Shown: positions 35,301 through 47,263, counted from the first letter of the stretch. The stretch: DNA of 64,000 nt from Sparassis latifolia (GCA_018466975.1 CM031563.1:2046001-2110000); one strand, 5' to 3'. Notes: generated by a model not told the origin, from the sequence alone. Made by a program: numbers and translations.

Positions 35301-36999
35301 ATGGAACATTTCATCCGCCACCTCATTTACGACGTCCTCGCCAAGAAGACAATCGACAAAGTGCTGAAACTCCTCCGCAAGCTCGACTGGAACGACGATA
35401 CGGTGCTGCACACGTTGCACAAGTTGTTCACGAAGCCGTGGAAGGTTAAGTACGGGAACATCCCACTGCTCGCGATGCTCACATATGATTTGCAACGGTA
35501 CCACCCGTCCTTCACGATCGCCGTCGTAGATCAGGTCCTCGAGGACATTCGCAGAGGTTTGGAACAGAACGTGTACAGTATCAACCAGCAACGGATTGCG
35601 TCAGTCAAGTATCTGGGAGAGCTGTATATCTTCCGGCTGATCAGCTCCGGTATCATTTTTGATACCCTGTGGACGTTGGTGACGTTCGGCCATCGTGAGT
35701 TGGAGCAATTGGTTATGGTGTTGTGATTAGCTGACCACGGTGGTATGAAGCCGAGGGACGTCCACTACCGAATCAACCGTGTCCCATAGACATGCCGGAT
35801 GATTTCTTCCGTATACGTCTCGTATGCGTTATCCTTGACACCTGCGGGATGTGTTTCGACCGCGGCACGCAACTGAAGAAACTCGATCAATTCTTGGCTT
35901 TCTTCCAGGTGCGCATGTTTCCGTCTGGTTTTCACACGGCCTTGACCTTTCGTCTCCCAGTTCTATGCCTTATGCAAGATTCGACCTCCTATGGAGATTG
36001 AATTCATGCTGACTGATTCGATTGAGGTTTGTCGCGTGTACGATCTTGTGGCCTGCATCTCTGACGGCTGAAACAGGCTGTAAGGCCTAAGTTGACCATG
36101 TTCAAGACGTTTGAAGAGGCTGCTGTGGCCGTGGACGAGATGTTCAACTCAGCTTTCCAGAATGCCGGAGGTACGTGCTCCTTTCATATGAAATGTTCTA
36201 CTTGTGTTCATGTTTTATTTATGATTTAAGTCACGACTACCGAAGATAGTGGTGAAGAGAGCGGTGATGAGGAGGAGGCCAGGCGCGATGAAGATGAAGA
36301 TGAGGAAGAGGAGCAAACAGCGCCGCAATCCCCAGTAAGTATCTACTGGGTCATTCAGCACGAATATTCACATACCTCTGTTTCAGGTGGATGATCGCGC
36401 ACCTTCTCCTGAGGCTGTTCTTCTCAAGTCGTCGCAGGAGAACCTAGGTCCATCTGAGCAGGATGACGCGGAATTTGCGAAGGAACTGGCTAAGCTGGTC
36501 ACGGACACTTCAGCAGAATCCCGGAAAGTAGACAAGAAGACGGCTCTGGCGCTTTGGGAGTCAACGGTGCCACCGCCGGTTTTGCGCAAGAAACGCCACG
36601 ACGACATTGCAGAGGATGGCATTACGTCGGCTGCGAACGGAGCTGAACAGCAGAGTGTTATGAACTTCACCTTGTTCACTAAGCGTGGGAACAAGCAGCA
36701 AGTGGGTGATCATCTAGATGTAACGCAAATTCGAAGCGCTGATATCCTGCACAGACTCGGCAGATCGCCATCCCTGCGGAATCCGCCTTGGCTGTACAGA
36801 CTCGAACTGCTCAGCTGCAAGATAAGGTAGAACAGCAGCACTTAAAGAGACTTGTTCTGGATTATGAACAGCGAGAGGAGGCTGAAGAGCTGAAAGGTGA
36901 ATGTGAATCAATCCGACTGAAAGCATTGCTAACACACCGAAATCAGCCCTTGAAGCACGCAACCGCGCAGGAGCGATCAAGATACGCTATGTCGGCTGA
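32328..36999 (+). CDS. UPF2: nonsense-mediated mRNA decay factor UPF2
   Basis: Nineteen exons encode 1,153 residues: 32328-32427, 32482-32690, 32951-33211, 33279-33578, 33636-33763, 33815-34258, 34316-34511, 34574-34684, 34738-34809, 34867-35052, 35112-35192, 35253-35694, 35751-35908, 35961-36026, 36077-36170, 36231-36334, 36387-36701, 36755-36896 and 36947-36999. Three MIF4G domains occur: the first with SSLKRHTALIKRIRQS and HRRFPKAFTPVLL, the second (about 495-690) with LVAILDEEFRYLQRKKK, the third (about 710-900) with HFIRHLIYDVLAKKTIDKVL. An acidic Glu/Asp stretch (about 920-965) and the C-terminal UPF1-binding region ending RNRAGAIKIRYVG follow. UPF2 bridges UPF1 and UPF3 in the cytoplasm. 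Intron 2 is unusually long (260 bp). Confidence 0.94.
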
Positions 37000-37827
37000 C
37001 GGCGCGTGGTGATTGCTGCTGCCTTCTGACTTGCCGAAGCTTGCTTCCGGCTGTGGTACCTATCCTTTGCCTTGGGTGTTCCGTGCATCCCCCGAGACGG
37101 GTGCACGGGGCACGCCGACCCGCGAAGGACCTATCCTATCTTCCTTGATGACTGAGTTGGCTCCTTCTTGTGTTGGTGCAGTGTCCGACAGATCCTGATA
37201 TCTGTATACGCGGGTTGTTGATGCTCATGTTTCGCAGGCTCGGTGACGCCGTTCGATGCCGCAATCGGGGGCGGGCTTGACTTATCGCTGTACGAGCTCT
37301 GCTAGTAGTCTTGTGCGGGTCGTGGTATTACCAGGTGCTCGCGCTGCAGAGTGTTTGGGAAATATATTCTCGAGAGTTCTCCATTACTCTAGTCTGCTTT
37401 CTGACGCGGGGGGGTTAGTCGAGAGGTTGTTACAATGCCTTCCGTTGCCGACGGGCGCTTGCGACCTCTGCGGGCTCAGCGTTCAGCGCCCTTCGCATCA
37501 TCCCACATTTATTGTCCAACTCCTCTAGAACTCGGGTTAGAAATACTGACATTGTGCTGCTGTGGTTCCACAAATCTTGCTGTTCCAATGCAGCAGTTCT
37601 TTTCAAGCTCTGACCTATGATTTGGATTGTCTCCAAATCCTGCGGGAAGGCATCCACTTTATATATTAGAGATTATGTAGGAAAATTTCCGGGGACAAAT
37701 GGGCTCGGTCTGAATGCATGGTGGCAGAAGTCCAAGACTCCTTGCACTACTGGGTCAATGATAGTATCCTGAAGGTTGAAGCAGAGTACTGTACTATTTC
37801 GACCACTCCGGCGCTTCATGAATAGTA
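37000..37827. other. intergenic downstream of UPF2
   Basis: No gene supported. It ends at the MITE and becomes AT-rich toward the right. Confidence 0.55.
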
Positions 37828-38063
37828 AGGTTGGGCTCATTCATATCCATCCACTGTCACCTGTGTGAGGACTTGTCTTGAAAATCAAACTACAATACAA
37901 CAACTTCAGTAATTAAGATTCTGCGAACTATAAAAATTCAAATGCAAGAAGGCCGAAATTTCATTCGCGACCCTCAAATATGAGGCAGGTTAAGTTGTAG
38001 TACAATTTGAAGACAAGAAGTTGATAATCACGTGACATTAAATGGTTATCATGAGCCCAACCT
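37828..38063. mobile_element. 236 bp MITE flanked by TA dinucleotides
   Basis: Terminal inverted repeats AGGTTGGGCTCAT and ATGAGCCCAACCT are perfect for 13 bp and stay recognisably similar for about 70 bp inward (CTTGTCTT-AAA-T and its complement). TA duplications lie at 37826-37827 and 38064-38065. No coding capacity; the interior is AT-rich. Size, TIR and TA target fit a Tc1/mariner-type non-autonomous element. It sits 265 bp upstream of the next gene's start codon. Confidence 0.82.
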
Positions 38064-38327
38064 TATTTGGCTACCGTTGGCATTTGCAAATTACCTTATA
38101 GGTATTCATAGGCGTCTATCATGCTACCCTAGCGCTGGCTCAGTGGGTGATACTGGAACTTGACCCGCATTCTTTCCTTCAACGACCAGAAGCTGCATTG
38201 CATTTGTGTGCCAGTTGTAAGACGTTTTCTTATATTTCAGTCGCGAAACACTGACTAGCAAGTCTGTCTGCCTCGAGGCCTCAAACTTTTGCGTTCCTTT
38301 CTTTCCATTGTAATGCAGTGACAACCT

Positions 38328-41300
38328 ATGCAGGACTCTGATGATTACTTTGCAAACGACGATCTCGTGCTCGATGATACTGTCATTGCTGCGCTTGATG
38401 AGCAAGAGAGCAAGTTCGTAGAAAGTCAACGTCTCACACAGCAAGCTCAGGCGCATCCTAATTCACCCCCTCCTGCCAAGCGCCAGAAACTCTACCATGA
38501 ACTCCCTCTCCGGACAGCATCCTTAGATGAATTGCAGCTACCAGAAGTATCTCTTCATGGCAGTCAAGCTTATGATATTGCTTCCCGCAGACGTGCATCC
38601 GGGAGTAATTGGAACGCTGCAGGTCGCAACGTGTCAGCACGCGTAGAATCGCCGAAGTTCGTGTTTATTATACTCTCCAGTCTCCCGCTACTATAGTACT
38701 TGTGAACAGTCAACATCATGCACAGTATGTCACGCGTCATGATGCTTCTGCAGCGAACGTGCAACGTTCCTTCCCTCCAAGAGCAGCACCAAACCAGCCA
38801 CTCCTCGCACCTTCCAGACGTGCCTCATCAAGCTCGGTTGCTTCAAATGTGCATATTGCGATGCTTGCCCCAAAGACTGAAGACGCAACGCTTCGTGCAG
38901 AGTTGGAGGTACTACGTGCTCAGTTGAAAGAAGTAAGTAATGTTTTTTTCTGTTACGAACCCTCTGGTTGATTGATGTATTTGCATAGCTAACCGAGGAA
39001 AGAGGGAAGACGAAGCAGGAGTATGAAGGTGAACGCGATGCACGACTAGCTAAAGAGGGTGAAGTCACCATTTTGAGAAAAGGTCTCGAAAAGGTCTATT
39101 CGTCCACTGGATTGTGAATCATGCTTCGTGTACTCATCACTGCTACTACCTAGAAAAATCAAGAGTATTCCGCAGAGATTGCTAGGCTGAGAGCGGCGAA
39201 AGAGCAAGCGGAAGCCACTCAGGCTCAAGCACAAAAGAACATGAGAGAAGAGGTGGAACGGCTGAAGGGCCAATTACAACTGAAGGTCGGTGCTTGGCAG
39301 ACATCGAATCAAGGTTCCTCTGAACATCCCTTTCCTCGCGTAGCGTAATGAGGAAGCCACCTTACGGCGACCACCATCGTCAGGGCGGTCTCAGAGAATC
39401 CGCGACCAGCCACCTCCCACCCCAGTGCGGATGCCCTCGCAGATGCGGGAATGGAACAGCGATGCCGGTCGTGCACCTCGAACACCCTCTCGTACACGTC
39501 AAATCACCTCGAATGGCAGCCCTGAGTCCTCAAGAAGCAGGAAATATACCTCTGATCATCCTAAGAAGAGTGCACTGTTCCCAGGTTTCGTGAACGCGTT
39601 CGACTATTCGCCTCCGAGAGCATCACAGAATGTTCAAGCGAAGGGAAAGCAGCGAGAGGAGAGCAAAGTTCGCAGGGATTTATCCGACTCGGATCCGTAT
39701 CCTAGCCAACGTCAACAGTACTCATCTCCTCCGAGCAGTCCTATTCAATTCTTACGACCCATGGAGGATTTCAATCCATTGGGACCCGATGATCAAGGGA
39801 CTGGTGCGGATGTTGAAATGACTGACGAAGTCAAGGATCAGATACCGGTGGAGGAGTACGATGTGGTTGAACCGCCAGATCGAAGAGCGGAGGCAAGTGC
39901 TTTCGTTAGGTGCCGGCTTCTCTTCATTGAACTCACGACGGTTTGCGATCCCAATTGTATAGCTCCAACGGATTATCTTTTCTCACAAATTATCATCATC
40001 GGAACCGCTGACGTTCCATTTTCTTTTGGGTTCTCCACTTCCGGATTCAGCCTCAGCAGAGCAATCGCGATCGTATGCTGCTTTGTGTGATCGACTGCTC
40101 GAGAATCTCGGGATTACTGTACCCAAAATGGATGGTGGGGACTATCTCAACGAGGTCCTCTCGGATATTCTAGTGCAAATGGCCAGAACTTTGACCGATG
40201 TTCGAGCAGTGGGTTTCCTACTTTATACGAACATGTGATATTTCTGATATCTTGAACAGATTCCGGCATTGACTGCGCTTTTCTCCCTACTGCGTGAGGT
40301 GGTTCTGTGGCAACGTATGTTTGCTAGGTTATTTCTGTCCACCACGGATGACGACGCACCTCCTACAATCATTGCTTTGTTATGTGATGTCATTCGCACA
40401 TGTCTGAACCCCCCGAATGAGCCTATGAGTGAAGAACTTAGCCCGCTCGCACTTCGTACTCTTCGACTACTTGAAATGCTAGCTTGGAGTGCCCCGGATG
40501 ATCTTGCGATCAGGTTCGTTAAAATTTCTGTTCTTGACGCCCTCGACTCTGATGTTGGAACTCAGACTGTCATTCATCCTGAAGAGTCCGAATGTACTTT
40601 CGATCCTACTGGCACCGTCCCAGCCTACTTGGTTGTTGCATCGATCTGCTCGTCTTCTTGCATTCCTTGCGTCGCGTGCGCCCGCCGTGATTTTCTCGTT
40701 ATGTTGAATACTGACGAAGGACTTCGTTCACAGATCCTAGCCTATTTAGGTATTTGCTTTTATACCCAGAGACAAATGCTGGAGAGGCGTTGGGTGAGAA
40801 AGGCTTCAGACACATTCCATACATCGAGCAGCTCTCGTTTTACCTGACCGATATTACACGACAAGGGCCTGAGGTGAGTGTTCCCCGCAGGTCAAGCTAG
40901 GCACCCTCCTACTCACTGTGTGGTCAGGCGGACTTGTTGAGAGAGTCGATCCTCACGTTTGTCGCAGGACTCGTAGTCGCCCATCCGGAAGCTCAGGGGA
41001 TTTTGGCAGAAACTGAGACACTCATTCCTTCAATCATTCTGTTCCTATACAATCTGACAACGCCTATCTACGAGGAAGATGAGGGCCTGATGAATGCACC
41101 TGAGTTGGTTACGGCGTAGGGTTCCTCCCGACGAGTCGTTCACTCGCATTGGCGTCTGACGCATTTTATCCGGCAGACTATGTGAAAAGACCAATAGGAC
41201 GGTGTCCCTACTACATACACTCGTCCTCGGCGGGAACAGCACAAGAGTTGGCCTGCGACATAAGCTGACGAGCATCAAGTATCGTCAGTTTCACGGCATC

Positions 41301-41626
41301 ATGCACATGTTCAACGTTGCCCTGGGGCGGCTCAGCTATGCGGACGTCCCTCAGTGGTTTGAACCTTCGCAACGCCATGCACTAGAAGAGGTGATGGGTG
41401 CGCGATTTGTTCGTCGCATTCATAGCAGATGACATTTATTATTACCTTTCTAGACCTGGCTAGGCAGCTGTTAGAGCTCAACTCGGACGGCCCTGAGCTT
41501 GAGTTGATTTGGGCAGCATTTCAATCCGACGAGGAGATGCAGGACATGGCCGTGGACAAGCAGGAAGAAGACAACGACGAGGAGAGTGAGGCACGCATGC
41601 TGCATCCTCCTGACGCCGAAGAGTGA
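38328..41626 (+). CDS. probable DNA-damage checkpoint protein, ATRIP/Rad26-like
   Basis: Twelve exons encode 878 residues: 38328-38660, 38726-38932, 38989-39093, 39154-39285, 39344-39892, 39963-40208, 40260-40513, 40566-40675, 40734-40873, 40928-41107, 41190-41397 and 41454-41626. The N-terminus has an acidic segment DDLVLDDTVIAALDEQESKF like the RPA-binding motif of ATRIP. A coiled coil (about 155-260), a long Ser/Pro-rich linker (about 265-440) and a helical C-terminal half with FRYLLLYPETNAGEALG and RLSYADVPQWFE follow. ATRIP-type proteins recruit the ATR kinase to RPA-coated DNA. The family call rests on architecture and the acidic motif, not on a catalytic signature. The intron after exon 5 uses a GC donor (GAG/GCAAGT). 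Junctions around 40566-40734 and 41107-41190 are the least certain. Confidence 0.62.
39893..39962 (+). other. GC-AG intron in the ATRIP-like gene
   Basis: Donor GAG/GCAAGT, acceptor TTGTATAG/CTC; removal joins PPDRRAE to LQRIIFSHKLS in phase. A GT five bases further on would shift the frame. Confidence 0.65.
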
Positions 41627-41768
41627 CCTAACTATCTCTAGAACATTTATGGTGGCTTATCATACTGCATGTACAAGTCGAGTAATAAGGCATTATTATA
41701 CTGTATCTTTACACCCAATCTATATATGCTGTCTGTATTTCCATCCGGAACCCGTGCGAGAGACTCGT

Positions 41769-43267
41769 TCACGATTGCGCCGCCGACGTCCATGCACGGC
41801 AGACCCGTTTGAGCCATCGCCTCTTCTTCGCATCCAGAGCCTTGTCGGGACTCTTCAGTGCTGCGAGCTGTCTCGTGGCGAGAACGCACGTCTCGCTCCG
41901 GTACTTTGCGACCAACCGGCGACGAAGCTTGGCCTATTAGCCAGTCTGTCAGGCATGACATTCAGCGCACACACAGGAGACCTACCACAACAGTCGAATC
42001 GGCTGACACGGATGCGGACGTAGGCTGCGCCTCGTGCAGCCACCCACGTGTTTGGCGCACGTCGATATCGCCGAAATTCTCGAGCCAGACCTGCCAAAGG
42101 CACTCCTCCCAATCTGCCGCGCGCGAGAGGGCAGGGAAGAAGCGCTCTGTGCACCACAACGGGTCGTCACGGTTGAGTACAAGCGGCGCGAGCGGCGAGA
42201 ACGGGAATCCGGTCTGACCGCGCGTGGTAAGCACCACGGGACGCTGCGCATGTGGGCGCGCTTGCGGCGGTGGGATCATGGCCGCGGAGGATACGGTCCG
42301 CTGTGTCAGTACGGATGCGTACAGCGTTTTTGGTGGCGCGGTGGTGAAGTTCCCCGGGAAAAGCGCGACGCGGGCCGTTTGTGCGAAGAGACGCGCCAGA
42401 TTGAGGAAGGCGTTGGGGTTATCCGGCGTGTTTGGTGCGAGGTGGAGGACGTGTGCGGAGAGGGTTGAGTTGAGCAGCGAGCTCTTAGTCTGCAGAGCTG
42501 AGAGCCTTCGCAGAAGCATCTCATGTTCAGGGGAAGAAGGAACTGCGGTCGTTGTCAGAAGGAGTGAGATTGGTCCTGCGCACGATCGTTACGAAGTCAG
42601 GTAGTACTTGAGATGACAAATATACCTTTCCAACGGGTCGCCCAGTTATTGAGAGAGGTCAATTCGTCATCGCTAGACCATACACAGCCAGTCACAGCGC
42701 TAGGTTCGACGACAGCCTTCAGCACATAAGGATCCAGTGCTTCTGGGGGTGGAAAAATAGATGATGCCTTAGACAGGAGAAGGTCGGCTGGGAGACTTTC
42801 TAGAGGAGATGGTGACCGAGCTTCCATGGACATGGTTCAAATCAGCAGTCATGTGCGCAGAAGAGTAACATACTAGTATTAATGGAAGACGGTACGACAG
42901 AATAGTGACCACGGCACTTGGCACAGAGAGTGACAGACAGAAAGACAACGCAGAGACCAGCATACACCAAGAGCATCCACTTGAGACACGGAATGAAGCC
43001 CGAAGGCTGGCGTAAGGCGTTATTCTCCAGCGGAAAAGTCAGCGAGAAGAGGCGAGAGAAAGGAGAACTCCAGATATCACTAGACGGTATCTCATCATGC
43101 AGATAGTCGAATGGCTGAGTGGTGTCGGATGCGTACGAAGAGGTGCGAAGACGATGCTGAGAGCTGGCCGCAGACACATGACTTTGTATGCTGGCGGAGC
43201 CTGCGACAGAGCTTCTACCGCTAGTTTTAGTTCCGCTTGGGGTAGAACACAGCGATAATGTGTCCAT
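41769..43267 (-). CDS. GT49-like (LARGE/B4GAT-type) glycosyltransferase, type II membrane protein
   Basis: Four exons (43267-42925, 42820-42626, 42575-41986, 41933-41769) encode 430 residues. A Ser/Thr-rich N-terminal region precedes one hydrophobic segment, WMLLVYAGLCVVFLSVTL (about 95-113), as expected for a Golgi type II protein. Luminal blocks are TGCVWSSDDELTSLNNWATR, GPISLLLTTTAVPSSPEHE, AFLNLARLFAQTARVALFPG, RPVVLTTRGQTGFPFSPLAP and NRDDPLWCTERFFP, followed by WEECLWQVWLENFGD. They match the fungal family annotated as GT49. A DxD motif expected after the LARLFA segment is not present (FPGN instead). The coding end converges on the ATRIP-like gene with 142 bp between stops. Confidence 0.7.
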
Positions 43268-43729
43268 TATTGAGTCAAAAAAATCCCAGCCAGAAGAATG
43301 TAGAAAGAGCTCCGGACTCGGTGGTGTTCGACTTGAATGCGACCATGAGGCTACCAACCTGGTCCGCAATTCGGTCGCCGAATCAAATACGCACGTGCGC
43401 CTTTCGAGAGCGAGTTTCGCACAACGACCGCAACTTTTGCAGGGAAATAGTTATAGACTGCGGTATTCCTTTCCTTGGCATAGCATTGTTGCTTCTACTA
43501 ATCCACTGATGTTTAGATTTGGAAGACTCATTTCAAAGTCACTGACGGATATTACGTTCACCACAAGGTGATTAGCCACGGTCCATCGTATACTGCCTTG
43601 AAATGGCAGCATCCTTTAACCCACACATACATCGGATCGTGCTCCGAGGCTTACCTTTCTTACCAACAGGTGCCAGGGCTGCGAGCTGCCTCCTATCTGA
43701 ACTCCCAGCTGAGCTGCGAGGAAGACAAG
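43268..43729. other. intergenic between divergent genes
   Basis: Holds the promoters of the glycosyltransferase-like gene and the F-box gene. The minus frame stays open upstream of the chosen ATG to 43369. Confidence 0.5.
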
Positions 43730-45374
43730 ATGCACCCGTGCCTATATATCCAAGAAATTGTGCGCAAAGTCGTAGAATTCGTCCAGGAGCAGTCAGAGTA
43801 CCACAGCTCCATGGCAGCCATCGCGCGCTGCTGTCACACGTTCAACGAGCCCGCGACCGACGCGCTGTGGGTCACGCAGTGGGACCTCGTCAATCTAGTA
43901 AAATGCATGCCGCCTGATGCGTGGAAGGAAGTAGAGACGGCAGAAAACTCAGACAACTTTTGTGTGGTATGGTTTTCGTTTATTATATGACCACGGTGCT
44001 GATCGAAGTGCATTGGACGGGTAGCATTTCACGCGCCCGCTCCTGCCCAATGACTTCACCCGTTTTGATAGTCTTGCAAGGCGCGTGAAAAATCTCGGTA
44101 TGGAATTACACTCCTCGCCACCGAAATCCTTGACGAAAGTTTATGATCTGAGTCCGGATGTCTTCGTCATCCTGGACTTCCATCGGGGCTCACAACCCCT
44201 TCTTCCCAACCTCAAGGCGCTCGGCTGCTCGCCCGAAAGATCAGACATATCGTTCGACCGCATGCTTCTGGGACCAAAATTGCAGAGCCTGTTCGTGAAG
44301 CACGAGCAGTGGCCACCGCCGAGCGAGAGGGATGATCGTGCAACAAATGTGCTGACCTACGCACCCTATCTCTCTCCGGACATCAGAGTTTTGACTTTCT
44401 ATCAGAACCTCACCACCCCACAGGCATTGGCAGTGATTGAAGCCATTGGGAAATTCCGCGCTCTGCAGGTCCTGGCGTTTCATTTTCCCCCAGTGCGCAA
44501 GGTGGTCGTGGAGTTCATGAACCAGCTGCCATCTCTGCGCACTCTCCAGGATATCAGCATCGTAGATGCCGTCGGTTTCGACTTCCATGAACCGATCGAG
44601 ACCGTCCTTCCGGCTATGCCCGCCCTCCGCGGGATCACAATGACTGTCAGAGACGTCACACTCGGCGTAGCGATGCTGAAGGCGCTGCAGGAGACTCCGT
44701 TAACCTACATCAATATGCAGGTTTACTTGAAAGAGGGTGACCTATCGTTCACAACGTTCTTCAAGGCATTCGAGCACCTCCGCGTGCCCGAGCGCCTCAC
44801 AACCATCGAGCTCCATGGGCAGCTCAGCGAAAACCTCGAGCTGCTCGAAATCGACCCTTACTTCGACGTCGCAAAGCTCAAGCCGCTGTACCCCTTCCGC
44901 AACCTCGAGCACCTCCACATCGACACTGCCTACCCGGTCAACGTGGACGACAGCTCTCTGGCAGTGATGGCGACGGCCTGGCCGAACCTCAATGAGCTCG
45001 TGCTTGGATCTCTGGATGCAGGTACAATGCCTTTGGTTACCCTGGAAGGCCTCGTTCCCCTAGCGAAAACCTGCCAGAAGTTGCAAGTACTAGGATTGGT
45101 CGTTGATGCATCCACCGTGCCGCAATATCCTAACTCGGCGTGGGGAGATGACTGTCAGAATCAGGCCCTCCGTGAAATGCGTGTCGGCGAATCCGATCAG
45201 CCAGAGGCACCGGAGGAAGTGGCTGGTTTCTTGTCGTACCTGTTTCCGAACATCACGATGGTACATACGGTGGATCTTGACGACGACGAAGAAGAGACCA
45301 CAGAATCCAATGCATGGCAGAAGGTTAACGACCTCATTGGAAAGAAACTGCTTACTGTACTTGATCATTTGTAA
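43730..45374 (+). CDS. F-box/leucine-rich-repeat-like protein
   Basis: Two exons (43730-43966, 44025-45374) encode 528 residues. The N-terminus HPCLYIQEIVRKVVEFVQEQ with AAIARCCHTFNEPATDALW is the divergent F-box typical of large Agaricomycete families, and exon 2 begins HFTRPLLPNDFTRFDSLARR. The rest shows repeated strand-turn-helix leucine segments (FRALQVLAFHFPP, FRNLEHLHIDTAYP, LNELVLGSLDAG) of an LRR-like solenoid, ending in an acidic DDDEEET stretch. Expected role is substrate recognition in an SCF ubiquitin ligase. The start is the ATG directly before the F-box. Confidence 0.82.
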
Positions 45375-46114
45375 ATGGTGGCGGTTTTTATTGAAGGGTC
45401 TATCGGCCTGGAAGGAAGTAGCCCGGCTGCAGAGGTGAGGCGCGCATTTGCGCTCGGCCTCACATCAGGAAACCCGAATGGAAATCTTATCTCCGCTGGC
45501 CTCCCATTCAAGTTCTTCCACTGTTTGTAGATGGAAAGTTTCGCATATAAGCTTATTTCCACAACTTTTTGAAGCCAACCAGCCAAGGTTTGAGGGTGGC
45601 TGAGAGCAAACAATTGTCGAGACAGTAATGCAATTGCAGCTGTAGTTTCTCCGAGCGGGTAGCCGTTTTTGGCGACTCTTCAGCATTTCTTGTCTCCCGA
45701 AGTCCATACTTGGCAGAATTTTGTATCGGAGCAATTTGAAGAGCATTTATTTACTGCAGAAATCACTACTGAAAATTTACTGAAGATATTTGGTGAAAGA
45801 GGGTCTGCTGAAGTTGAACCAGCTTTGCAATCAGTGAGCATTGATTCACATCTTGTCTCATTCTTGGGGCCCATGGTTATTATCAAAATTCACGGTCATG
45901 TTCAGCATGTGAATAAACATTGACAATGATTTATTCATGATTTTACAGAAGGAGTGAGTGACACAGTTAATGCAATTGCATTACTGTGCTGATTGCATTG
46001 CATAAGGGGTGTACATGTGCTAATATTTACAATGAGCGGCCTTAGCCGACTCAAGCCGGAGCCGAGCCTGAGCCGTCGTCAACGGCCTGGCCTGACCTCT
46101 CGTAGCTCCGGCTT
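45375..46114. other. intergenic, repeat-like
   Basis: No supported gene. It contains TGCAATTGCA-type palindromes near 45976 and a GC-rich GAGCCG-repeating tract at about 46040-46130. Confidence 0.45.
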
Positions 46115-46306
46115 TCAGGCCGAGCCGGTAGCATCGGCGTGCATTGGGTTAAAGCCGACAACCGCAGCAGTCCTATTTGGCCGTCTTTGAGTAACACGCC
46201 TAGGGACCACCAACTCAAGAACATACTCAGCAGCGGGCAAGGCCATGCCGGAAACGGTTAGGGCCAGAGTTGCTGTAGCTATGATAGCTTGCAAGCTGAA
46301 TTTCAT
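46115..46306 (-). CDS. possible small secreted protein with signal peptide
   Basis: A 63-residue frame begins MKFSLQAIIATATLALTVSG and continues MALPAAEYVL. Lys3 then a hydrophobic core and small residues before ALPAAE make a good signal peptide. A GTATGTTC donor immediately after ALPAA suggests the real gene may be spliced onto an exon further left, but none was identified, so the rest of the frame may be intron. The LTR element is inserted only 36 bp upstream of the ATG and may have separated the gene from its promoter. Confidence 0.35.
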   Translation of the reverse strand: MKFSLQAIIATATLALTVSGMALPAAEYVLELVVPRRVTQRRPNRTAAVVGFNPMHADATGSA

Positions 46307-46346
46307 GGCAGTTGTGTTGATATATCTGTTTGGCATTGCTTAATTG

Positions 46347-46535
46347 TGTTAGGGCTGGTGGTTTCCCAATCAGGAAACATATATTAGTCAGCACATAGGT
46401 ATGTCGGAGAACATACTGGAATCTCCTAGAATTACTGTGTAGTATAAATATATGGCCCCAACCGCATGAGCCCCTCATGCGCTTATGACCCATGGCCTAA
46501 CAGCCGAGTGAGTAGTAGTGATCAACCTCACAATA
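46347..46535 (+). repeat. left LTR
   Basis: 189 bp direct repeat, same sequence as 47075-47263 as far as I can read. It includes a TATAAATATATGG promoter-like stretch. Confidence 0.9.
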
Positions 46536-47074
46536 CAAGCGCATACCTACTATTCACGCCGCGGGGGATAGTTTGTATACGGCCCGATCTGGTAACAGAG
46601 TGTACTGCGAAAGGTCGCCGAGGCCGTAGGCGCGTAGGAGACTGTACCGTGATACGGGTAGGACCCCGCGAGCAGGTCAAGTCGAAGGTCTTCGCAACTA
46701 GGCAGGGTCGCCACTGCCGGAGTTGGTGAAGCATGGCGGCAGGGTATACTGGCATTTAGCATATGTGCAGAGAACCCTTGGAGCCAGGTGCAACTGAAGA
46801 CAGTGTGCAAATGGCGAGCCGAACGTTACGCGTGTGTCGCGGACGAGGGACAGAGTTCCCGAATTGGAAGGATCCGTGGGAATACTGGAGCATCGGCTCT
46901 GTTGTCGTGGTCGAAGGATCTGGTGAGATGGTAGCATTGGCTCTCTTGTCACGAGCATAGGGCTCCCACAACATTTGGGGTATTCAGGGTCAAAAGGAAA
47001 AATATATTGGATGGCATAGGAGATGCCAGGATTGAGGGGGGAGCACAGTAAGGTGTTTCCAGATTGAGGGGGAG

Positions 47075-47263
47075 TGTTAGGGCTGGTGGTTTCCCAATCA
47101 GGAAACATATATTAGTCAGCACATAGGTATGTCGGAGAACATACTGGAATCTCCTAGAATTACTGTGTAGTATAAATATATGGCCCCAACCGCATGAGCC
47201 CCTCATGCGCTTATGACCCATGGCCTAACAGCCGAGTGAGTAGTAGTGATCAACCTCACAATA
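47075..47263 (+). repeat. right LTR
   Basis: Direct repeat of the left LTR, preceded by the polypurine tract. Confidence 0.9.

Noticed and set aside
11946..36999. Functional clustering of RNA-metabolism genes (Mei2-like, SND1, UPF2)
   Set aside because: Genes are on different strands with separate promoters and unrelated genes between; proximity looks incidental.
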